From the NCBI GenBank assembly GCA_964343305.1, contig CAYFJO010000619.1, forward strand, positions 1 to 5,626: DNA of 5,626 nt, written 5' to 3'. Below the pieces are notes generated by a model. The model was not told the DNA's origin. It searched no databases and saw nothing but the letters and a program-made list of their open reading frames with translations. The position numbers and the translations under genes are program-made. Positions 1 to 5,626 of the stretch are shown here, in pieces (within the stretch, counting starts at the first letter, position 1; each line of letters begins with the position of its first letter). Source of the DNA: CAYFJO01 sp964343305 (GTDB taxonomy: Bacteria; Planctomycetota; Planctomycetia; Pirellulales; Pirellulaceae).

Positions 1-23
1 GGAAATCGACAATCGGAAATCTC
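1..23 (+). repeat. Heptamer tandem repeat tract (leader 1)
   Basis: The trinucleotide ATC recurs exactly every 7 bases (5-7, 12-14, 19-21) within units of the form GGAAATC or ACAATCG. The tract runs directly into the start of the cheA remnant at 24/27. It is the same kind of repeat as the tracts before cheA and cheB. It is cut by the window edge, so more units may lie upstream. The GGAA at 15-18 sits 5 nt before the ATG at 24 and could act as a weak ribosome binding site. Confidence 0.6.
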
Positions 24-119
24 ATGATGGACAAACACGAACGTGCCAAACGCCTCAAGGCCGCTTATCTGGAAGAATTGCACGAGCGCGCGGAGTAGTT
101 GAACCACGATTTGAACCCG
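24..119 (+). pseudogene. Decayed 5' fragment of a cheA-like gene
   Basis: Starting from the ATG at 27, with another in-frame ATG at 24, the frame reads MDKHERAKRL, nearly the same as MDKHELAKRL at the start of the intact cheA at 2109. The frame meets a TAG at 96-98 after 24 codons. The resemblance continues past the stop as LNHDL against MNRDL and ends near 113. By eye, 69 of 87 bases and 19 of 29 codons (by amino acid) match between 27-113 and 2109-2195. Differences include both synonymous and amino-acid-changing substitutions, as expected of an old duplicate that was once coding. The piece stops well before the phosphorylatable histidine of the HPt domain, so it cannot act as a kinase. It could be a remnant of a duplicated kinase gene or, less likely, a retained 24-residue leader peptide ahead of the receptor gene. 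The homology is clear; the history is inferred. Confidence 0.75.
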
Positions 120-143
120 CCGACTCCATACGGGTGGAAAAAA

Positions 144-153
144 GTTTGCAAAC
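144..153. other. 10-bp perfect palindrome upstream of the receptor gene
   Basis: GTTTGCAAAC reads the same on both strands, preceded by an A-rich run (138-143). It lies 30 bp before the receptor start, in the only leader without heptamer repeats. It could be a small operator half or chance. No promoter boxes with good spacing could be placed around it. Confidence 0.2.
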
Positions 154-171
154 GAATATCACCATCCTTGT

Positions 172-175
172 AGGA
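172..175 (+). promoter_or_regulatory. Ribosome binding site of the receptor gene
   Basis: AGGA lies 8 nt before the ATG at 184. It supports this start over the out-of-frame ATG at 179. It is the clearest Shine-Dalgarno match of the three genes. Confidence 0.6.
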
Positions 176-183
176 TTAATGCC

Positions 184-2022
184 ATGAGCCACGAAAACGA
201 ACAAATTGCTGCACAACGGAAATCGATCTATATCGTCGTGATTGCCGCGTTGCTGGCAGGCTTCTTTTTCGTGCGAAACACTCCCTGGAAAACCCACATT
301 CATATTCACACCAACATGGAAGTTGCTGCAATGCTGCTGGCCTTGATTGTTGGGGTCATTGCGTTGCTGCGTTTTTACAGCAAGAAATCGAATTTGCATT
401 TATTCATCGGCACCGGTTTCATTGGCACGGCGCTGCTCGACGGATACCACGCGGTGGTGACATCTGCGGATCTCAAAGAGTATTTTGCCACGGAAAATCA
501 AAACTTGATTCCCTGGAGTTGGCTAGCGTCACGAATCTTCCTCGGAGCACTAATGTTGCTTTGCGCTTTAACGCTGCCGCGTCTCGATAGCGGCAAGCGT
601 ACTCGTCAAGTCAGCGAAGGGGTGATTTACTTGTTCGCGAGCGGCTTTACTCTGATTTGTTTTTTGTTTTTCTATCTCGTTCACTTGGGGCCGGCCTATT
701 TTCAAAACACGCTTCTGGCTTCGCCGGAGAAATTTCGACCGCAGGAACTCATCGCTGGATTTCTGTTCTTGTTCGCACTCATTGGGTTTCTGCGCCACGC
801 CGATTGGAAGCACGATGTGTTCATCCATTGGATTGTGATTTCGTTGATCGTCGGTCTGATGTGCCAGTTTCCGTTCATGACGTTCTCCGGCCGGTTGATC
901 GGCGACAAGGTCCCCTTCGACGAAATGTTCGATGCCGCCCATTTACTGAAGAAAACAAGTTATGTTTGCGTGCTGATCGGGCTGTTGATCAGCATGTTTC
1001 GTTCCTTCCGACAGGCCGACGAAAGCGTGCAGGCCATCCAGCAGTCAAACGAGACGTTGGAACAAGTCAACGTCGAACTGGCAGAACAGATCACCGAGCG
1101 CCAGCACGCAGAAGAAGCGATGCGGCAAACTGCGGCTGACTTGGAAATCGCAGCTCAAACTGAACGAGATGCGAGGCAGCAAATTGAAATCCTATTGAAG
1201 AATATTCGCGAAGCGGCAGACCGGCTCGGCGCATCGAGCTGTGAAATCCTCAACAGCACGGCTCAGCAGTCCAAAGAGGCGCAGGAGCAAACCACCATCG
1301 TTGCCGAAACGACCAGCACCGTAGCTGAAGTTTCCCAGACGACGGAGCAATCGTCCGAGCAGGCCAATTCGGTTGCGCGATCATCCAAGCAGATGGAAGA
1401 AGTCGGAGTGGCCGGCTGCGATGCGGTCGACAGTTCCGTCAACGCGATGTCGGATGTCCAGACGCAAGTCGAGGCAATCGCCGAAAACATTTTAACGTTG
1501 GCCGAGCGTTCGCAAGCGATCGGCGAGATTATCGCTACGGTCAGCGACATTGCAGAACAAACGAACGTCCTGGCATTGAACGCGGCCGTTGAAGCATCAC
1601 GAGCCGGCGAACACGGCAAGGGATTTGCAGTCGTGGCGTCCGAGGTCAAGTCGTTGGCGGACCAGTCCAAGAAAGCCACGGCACAGGTTCGCGGAATCCT
1701 AGGCGAAATCCAGAAAGCCACCAACGACGCCGTAATGGCCACCGAACAAGGAACGAAATCGGCGGGCGCAGCGAGCGAGATCGTATCGCAAGCTGGCGAG
1801 ACCATCAACCAGCTAAGCCAGAGCATAGCCGAGTCGGCGAAGATGGCGAATGTGATTTCGGCCGGATCGTCTCAGCAAGCGGCCGGCGTCAAACAACTAA
1901 ATATCGCAATCCAGGAAATTGAACGGGCGTCCCAGGAGAATCTGGCCGCTATCCAACAAATCGAAAGAGAAGCTCAAAACCTCAGTGACTTAAGTAGCGA
2001 ACTAAGCAAACTGTTGAATTGA
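184..2022 (+). CDS. Methyl-accepting chemotaxis protein with MASE3-like membrane sensor
   Basis: This is a 612-aa transmembrane chemoreceptor. Residues about 16-271 contain roughly eight hydrophobic helices (about 16-30, 47-63, 72-92, 117-131, 146-167, 188-204, 212-229, 257-271) and no large periplasmic ligand domain. The His-rich start of the second helix (H38, H40, H42, then E46) and the later LLDGYH motif (D86, H89) recall MASE3-type sensor domains. That family assignment is from memory and moderate. Residues about 275-340 are a charged coiled coil with no HAMP domain seen. Residues about 345-611 form the cytoplasmic signalling hairpin, with the conserved tip at 456-495 (QTNVLALNAAVEASRAGE, then GKGFAVVASEV). 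N466, E470, R473 and E476 match the kinase-contact positions of Tsr. The arm after the tip is about 136 residues, near the 38-40 heptad classes. SSQQAAGVKQLN at 562-573 aligns with the usual methylation-helix region. The C-terminus ends in SKLLN, without a CheR/CheB-tethering pentapeptide. The ATG at 184 has a good ribosome binding site. cheA follows after 86 bp. Confidence 0.93.
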   Translation: MSHENEQIAAQRKSIYIVVIAALLAGFFFVRNTPWKTHIHIHTNMEVAAMLLALIVGVIALLRFYSKKSNLHLFIGTGFIGTALLDGYHAVVTSADLKEYFATENQNLIPWSWLASRIFLGALMLLCALTLPRLDSGKRTRQVSEGVIYLFASGFTLICFLFFYLVHLGPAYFQNTLLASPEKFRPQELIAGFLFLFALIGFLRHADWKHDVFIHWIVISLIVGLMCQFPFMTFSGRLIGDKVPFDEMFDAAHLLKKTSYVCVLIGLLISMFRSFRQADESVQAIQQSNETLEQVNVELAEQITERQHAEEAMRQTAADLEIAAQTERDARQQIEILLKNIREAADRLGASSCEILNSTAQQSKEAQEQTTIVAETTSTVAEVSQTTEQSSEQANSVARSSKQMEEVGVAGCDAVDSSVNAMSDVQTQVEAIAENILTLAERSQAIGEIIATVSDIAEQTNVLALNAAVEASRAGEHGKGFAVVASEVKSLADQSKKATAQVRGILGEIQKATNDAVMATEQGTKSAGAASEIVSQAGETINQLSQSIAESAKMANVISAGSSQQAAGVKQLNIAIQEIERASQENLAAIQQIEREAQNLSDLSSELSKLLN

Positions 2023-2062
2023 ATTTCGATTCATGGCTTTGGACGGCTGATTCATGGGACGG

Positions 2063-2108
2063 TCAGCAGTCACAGGTCAAATCAGAAATCAGAAATCAGA
2101 GATCAAGA
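2063..2108 (+). repeat. Heptamer tandem repeat tract (leader 2, before cheA)
   Basis: TCA recurs at 2063, 2070, 2077, 2082, 2089, 2096 and 2103, giving spacings of 7, 7, 5, 7, 7 and 7. The core is three near-identical AAATCAG units (2080-2100), and the outer units are more degraded. The tract ends directly at the cheA ATG at 2109. It contains no stop codon on the + strand, so the cheA frame stays open back into the receptor stop. Its translation would give the low-value peptide KSEIRNQ. The rest of the spacer (2023-2062) carries a direct repeat of GATTCATGG (2028-2036 and 2049-2057, 21 bp apart). Confidence 0.7.
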
Positions 2109-4481
2109 ATGGACAAGCACGAACTTGCAAAACGATTAATGGCAACTTTTCTCGAAGAATTGCACGAGCACGTGGATTCGATGAACCGTGATTTGCTCAT
2201 GCTGGAAAAGAATCCGTCGGGAGATGATTGCGCGGAGTTATTGAAAACGCTCTTTCGCGCGGCGCACAGTGTTAAGGGTGCCGCGCGCGCGGTGAATGTC
2301 GAGCCGATCGCCGATGTGTGTCATGTGTTGGAAGATATCTTTTGCGCACTGCGCGACGGTGGTTGCGAACCGACGGCGGAACTCTTTTCGCTGATGTTTA
2401 AAACCGTTGACGGGATCGAAGAGGTCGGCATGCGGCTCCGTGACGAACAGGATTTGTCGGACGCGCCGGTGTTCGACCTGATTCCTCTGTTGCAAGAAGC
2501 TGCCGAGGGCGAAGTGCCTGCCGTTGATCTCGCAACCGAGACTGACGACGAAGTGCCCGCGCCAGAGATGCCGAACGAACCAGAAACCGTTACGCCGGAC
2601 ATGACGGAAGCCACCGACGAAACGAACAAGACCGAGTCCGACAAAGGTGTTGCCGCCGTGGCCCAGACGTCAGCACCGGCGGCTCCGACACCGGCACCCG
2701 CGGTCACGACATCAACCGGTCCAGCGACGATCCGAGTGGCGGCTGAGAAACTCGACGGGCTGCTGGCTCAAAGCGGCGAGTTGCTTGTTGCGCGACGTCG
2801 CGTTGAGTTCCGCTCGACGGACGCCGTGGCACTGCGCGACTCGCTCTCTCGTCTGCGAACGGAATGGACCGATTTGGAGAAACCACTTCGCAAGTTGCTC
2901 GGCGGCGCCGACCGAGTCGACATCAGTGGCAACGATCAATGGGCGAAGCTGCCACGCCGAGCGGCAGGTGTTTTTGAACAAATGAGCGGCGTGGTAAAGC
3001 AGCTTGAAAAAGATGCCGATGGGCTCCATTCGAACATGGTTGCCGACGGTCGATTGCTCGGCCAGACATGCGATGCGTTGGACGACGAAGTGCATCACGT
3101 GCGAATGTTGCCGTTCGCCGAGGCATGCGGCGGATTGGAGCGTGCCGTGCGCGATTTGGCTCAATCAACGGGCAAAACCGTGGTGTTAGAAATCCTTGGC
3201 GAAGACGTCGAAGTCGACCGATCGGTATTGGAAGGCTTGAAAGATCCGTTGATACACCTGGTCCGCAATGCGATCGATCATGGGCTCGAGATGCCCGACG
3301 AACGCGCGGTGGCTGGGAAGGCGGCGGAAGGTCGCATCACCGTTTCCGCGGAGCTGCGGGGCGGACAAGTCGAAGTGGTGATTGAGGACGATGGGTGTGG
3401 CTTCAATCTGGAGCGGATTCGTGAGAAGGCCAAAAGCAAAGGCTGGGCGGTACCCGATGACGAACGCGAGTTGGCACGATTGGTGTTCGCGCCGGGTTTC
3501 TCAACCGCGCCAATCGTGACCGATGTTTCCGGGCGCGGAGTTGGCCTGGACGTCGTGCAAACCCAGATCGAGTCACTTCATGGTGGCGTTGATGTTACGT
3601 CTGGACCAAATGCTGGAACGCGATTCACTCTTACCGTGCCACTGACCTTGACGACGATCCGTTGCCTAACGGCGGTTGTCGGCGACCAGACATTTGCCAT
3701 TCCAACGTCGACCGTCGAGCAGATCGTCCGCTTTGGTGCCGACAATGTTGGCAGCGTTGGTGGTCGCGAAATGCTGCTCCTTGGCGGCTCGCCCATTCCG
3801 TTGGCAAGTTTGTCCGACACGTTGGGCAAACGGCAGCTCAAACCGCTGGGACGGGACAGCAAAATCTTGGCGATTATCCTCTCGGCCGGAGAACAGTCGA
3901 CGGCGTTTGTGGTCGACGAATTGAAGACCGAGCAGGAAGTCCTCATCAAAAACCTCGGTGCCAGGATTCGCCGCGCGCGGCACTTTTCTGGCGCGACACT
4001 GCTGCCTTCCGGCCGCATCGCCTTGGTTTTGAATGTGCCGAACGTCGTGCGCACGGCACTGGGCAGCACAACGCACTCCAATGTCATTGCCACCGAAGGT
4101 GAGAAAACGGTCAAGACAAGGACTCGTCTGCTCGTTGTCGACGATTCTGTCACCACGCGCACGTTGATGAAAAGCATCCTGGAAACCGCCAACTACAATG
4201 TGACGGCGGCGGTCGACGGGCAACATGCATGGGAATGCATGCAAAACGATTCGTTCGATCTGGTGGTGAGCGACGTTGAGATGCCACGCATGGATGGATT
4301 CGAATTGACGTCATCGATACGAGGAGTTGCAACTTTCAACGAGTTGCCAGTTATCCTCGTGACAGCCCGCGGCACGGATGAAGACAAAGCAAGAGGAATA
4401 CAAGTTGGTGCGAATGCCTATTTGGTCAAAAGCAGCTTCGACCAACGCAACTTGCTGGAAACGATCGAACAACTAATTTGA
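2109..4481 (+). CDS. cheA: Hybrid chemotaxis histidine kinase CheA with C-terminal receiver
   Basis: This is a 790-aa cytoplasmic kinase that signals for the receptor. Domains in order are: an HPt (P1) domain at about 1-130, with phosphorylatable His53 in AAHSVKG; an acidic Pro/Ala/Thr linker at about 135-206 with no recognisable P2 domain; a long dimerisation region (P3) at about 208-335; and the ATP-binding P4 domain at about 336-512. P4 carries the N box HLVRNAIDHG (N387), the G1 box DDGCG (427-431), the G2 box GRGVGL (475-480) and GTRFTL (503-508). A CheW-like P5 domain follows at about 516-650 and a receiver at about 671-790. The receiver has D678/D679, phospho-acceptor D722 in SDVEMP, T752 and K774. 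All catalytic residues look intact. The ATG at 2109 was chosen because the upstream remnant aligns from this Met. The frame is open to a TTG at 2019 overlapping the receptor stop, but those 30 codons read through repeat DNA. HPt-P3-P4-P5-receiver order resembles WspE and 'alternative cellular function' kinases (family knowledge). cheB follows 60 bp downstream. Confidence 0.95.
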   Translation: MDKHELAKRLMATFLEELHEHVDSMNRDLLMLEKNPSGDDCAELLKTLFRAAHSVKGAARAVNVEPIADVCHVLEDIFCALRDGGCEPTAELFSLMFKTVDGIEEVGMRLRDEQDLSDAPVFDLIPLLQEAAEGEVPAVDLATETDDEVPAPEMPNEPETVTPDMTEATDETNKTESDKGVAAVAQTSAPAAPTPAPAVTTSTGPATIRVAAEKLDGLLAQSGELLVARRRVEFRSTDAVALRDSLSRLRTEWTDLEKPLRKLLGGADRVDISGNDQWAKLPRRAAGVFEQMSGVVKQLEKDADGLHSNMVADGRLLGQTCDALDDEVHHVRMLPFAEACGGLERAVRDLAQSTGKTVVLEILGEDVEVDRSVLEGLKDPLIHLVRNAIDHGLEMPDERAVAGKAAEGRITVSAELRGGQVEVVIEDDGCGFNLERIREKAKSKGWAVPDDERELARLVFAPGFSTAPIVTDVSGRGVGLDVVQTQIESLHGGVDVTSGPNAGTRFTLTVPLTLTTIRCLTAVVGDQTFAIPTSTVEQIVRFGADNVGSVGGREMLLLGGSPIPLASLSDTLGKRQLKPLGRDSKILAIILSAGEQSTAFVVDELKTEQEVLIKNLGARIRRARHFSGATLLPSGRIALVLNVPNVVRTALGSTTHSNVIATEGEKTVKTRTRLLVVDDSVTTRTLMKSILETANYNVTAAVDGQHAWECMQNDSFDLVVSDVEMPRMDGFELTSSIRGVATFNELPVILVTARGTDEDKARGIQVGANAYLVKSSFDQRNLLETIEQLI

Positions 4482-4507
4482 TTGCCGATCTTCAATTGCC
4501 GCAACAC

Positions 4508-4538
4508 ATCGGCAATCGCAAATCGCAAATCGGAAATC
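4508..4538 (+). repeat. Heptamer tandem repeat tract (leader 3, before cheB)
   Basis: ATC recurs at exactly 7-base intervals at 4508, 4515, 4522, 4529 and 4536, in units such as GCAAATC and GGAAATC. This is the most regular of the three tracts. The last unit supplies GGAA (4532-4535), 6 nt before the cheB ATG at 4542, so the repeat may double as the ribosome binding site. The tract is open in the cheB frame and would encode AIANRKSEIQ if translation began at the TTG at 4482. Confidence 0.7.
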
Positions 4539-4541
4539 CAA

Positions 4542-5603
4542 ATGATCCGAGTGCTGACTGTTGACGACTCGCCCACGGCCCGACAAATCATCTCGGACAT
4601 TTTGTCTAGCGATCCGCAGATTGAAGTGGTTGGTCTGGCCAAGAACGGAAGCGAAGCCGTAGAGAGGACCAAGGAATTGCGTCCCGACCTGGTCACGATG
4701 GATGTTCACATGCCGCGCATGAACGGATTTGAGGCGACCAAGGAAATCATGATCGAGAGCCCCACTCCGATCGTGATCGTGTCGGCCAGCACGTTGGTTC
4801 ACGAAGTCGCGGCCGGAATGCAGGCACTGAAAGCTGGTGCGTTGACATTGTTGCTAAAACCACCTGGACCTGGTTCGCCGGACTTTGATCGCGCGGCAAA
4901 TGAATTGATCGAGACCGTTAAAGCGATGGCCGATGTCAAAGTCGTCAGGCATCGTCGACGCTCTGAAACGACGGTCACCGCGCCTACGAAACAACCCGAG
5001 TTGGCAAAGAGAATCAGTACGGCGTTCCGCGTCGTTGCCATTGCGGCGTCGACAGGTGGTCCGCCAGCATTGAGTTGCGTGCTGGGAAGTCTGCCGCAGG
5101 ACTTCCCAGTGCCCATCGTCTTGGTGCAACACATCGCCAGTGGCTTCGATGTTGGATTTGCCCGATGGCTCGATTCCGTGGTACCGCTCTCGGTTAAGAT
5201 TTCACAAGACGGTGAATATCTGAAGCCCGGCGTCGTCTACGTTGCTGGTCAAGATCATCACCTTGGCGTGACGCAGGGTGGACGCATTGCACTCTCAGAC
5301 GATCCACCCGTTGGCGGTTTCCGGCCAGCGGCAACTTCCTTGTTCGATTCGGTGGCACAGGCGTTCGGTGAAAATGTGATCGCTATGATTTTGACCGGGA
5401 TGGGACGCGACGGCGTGGAAGGCCTGCGCAGCGTCAAACAAGCTGGCGGAATTTCGATCGCCCAGGACGAAGCGACCAGCGTGGTGTATGGAATGCCGGG
5501 CGTCGCCGTAAAAGAAGGCTTGGCCGGAGCTGTGTTGCCCATCGAGCAAATGTCAAAACACTTACTCCATTTGGTTACGCGCGATTCAAAGAGGACGAAA
5601 TAA
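4542..5603 (+). CDS. cheB: CheB-type receiver / protein-glutamate methylesterase
   Basis: This is a 353-aa cytoplasmic adaptation enzyme. It hydrolyses methyl-glutamate on chemoreceptors, and may deamidate Gln, when phosphorylated by CheA. The receiver spans about 1-125, with acidic pocket D8/D9, phospho-acceptor D54 in TMDVHMP, S81 and K106 before PPGPG. A basic, variable linker (about 132-160) leads to the methylesterase domain at about 163-345. The catalytic triad is visible: S170 in AASTGGP, H197 in VQHIASG and D290 in TGMGRDG. Length is normal for CheB. The ATG at 4542 fits the usual CheB start (MIRVLTVDDS). The frame is open upstream to a TTG at 4482 directly after the cheA stop, but that extension reads through the heptamer tract and is unlikely to be real. 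The KPPGPG wording after the receiver recalls CheB proteins paired with Wsp-like kinases. A likely substrate is the receptor at 184-2022, probably in the same transcript. Confidence 0.95.
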   Translation: MIRVLTVDDSPTARQIISDILSSDPQIEVVGLAKNGSEAVERTKELRPDLVTMDVHMPRMNGFEATKEIMIESPTPIVIVSASTLVHEVAAGMQALKAGALTLLLKPPGPGSPDFDRAANELIETVKAMADVKVVRHRRRSETTVTAPTKQPELAKRISTAFRVVAIAASTGGPPALSCVLGSLPQDFPVPIVLVQHIASGFDVGFARWLDSVVPLSVKISQDGEYLKPGVVYVAGQDHHLGVTQGGRIALSDDPPVGGFRPAATSLFDSVAQAFGENVIAMILTGMGRDGVEGLRSVKQAGGISIAQDEATSVVYGMPGVAVKEGLAGAVLPIEQMSKHLLHLVTRDSKRTK

Positions 5604-5626
5604 CGTTTTACGATTTCACCGTTGAG

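Noticed and set aside
99..125. Minus strand reads GGCGGGTTCAAATCGTGG, like a tRNA T-arm
   Set aside because: The flanking 5-base arms do not pair (GGCGG against GTGGT), and no anticodon or D-arm can be built upstream on that strand.
95..125. GGAGT...ACTCC inverted repeat around a TTGAACC direct repeat
   Set aside because: The arms are only 5 bp with a long loop, and part of the region is explained as the cheA remnant, so chance is the simpler reading.
140..176. Possible promoter (TTGCAA near 146 with TAGGAT near 171)
   Set aside because: The spacing is 19 bp and the second box overlaps the ribosome binding site, leaving no room for a normal transcript leader.
1263..1826. 187-codon open frame on the minus strand
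   Set aside because: It lies wholly opposite the receptor's conserved signalling domain, has a low-complexity composition, and matches no family. The same holds for the other antisense frames over cheA and cheB.
5601..5626. Terminator after cheB
   Set aside because: Only a 4-bp AACG/CGTT pairing is visible, with no GC-rich stem or T-run after it.

Overview
The window holds the core of a chemosensory (chemotaxis-like) gene cluster, all on the + strand: a membrane receptor (methyl-accepting chemotaxis protein, MCP), a hybrid CheA histidine kinase with a fused C-terminal receiver, and a CheB-type receiver-methylesterase. The sequence does not settle the organism. Moderate GC, weak Shine-Dalgarno signals, an 8-helix sensor domain on the receptor and AAATCNG heptamer tandem repeats between genes would fit a Planctomycetota-type bacterium or a related lineage. 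That placement is an inference of low to moderate confidence.

Layout. Positions 1-23 are a short heptamer repeat tract. Positions 24 to about 119 are a decayed copy of the 5' end of a cheA gene, with an in-frame TAG after 24 codons. Positions 99-183 are a leader with a good ribosome binding site (AGGA, 172-175) for the receptor gene. The receptor gene runs 184-2022 (612 aa). An 86-bp spacer (2023-2108) carries a second heptamer tract. cheA follows at 2109-4481 (790 aa), then a 60-bp spacer with the third and most regular heptamer tract, then cheB at 4542-5603 (353 aa). The last 23 bases show nothing recognisable. No stretch over 300 bases lacks a gene. No tRNA, rRNA, CRISPR, insertion sequence or convincing rho-independent terminator was seen.

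How the genes work together. The receptor senses through its membrane domain and passes the signal down a long coiled coil to its cytoplasmic hairpin tip. The tip should control CheA autophosphorylation on His53. Phosphate can pass to the receiver fused to CheA (Asp722) or to the receiver of CheB (Asp54), which gates demethylation or deamidation of the receptor. The kinase (HPt, no P2 domain, P3-P4-P5, receiver) paired with a CheB resembles the 'alternative cellular function' or Wsp-like class more than a flagellar system. No CheW, CheR, free-standing CheY or GGDEF output protein is encoded here, so those partners must lie outside the window if they are linked.

The least ordinary features are the cheA remnant, which makes the receptor gene flanked by two diverged copies of a cheA start, and the heptad repeats that directly abut three start codons.
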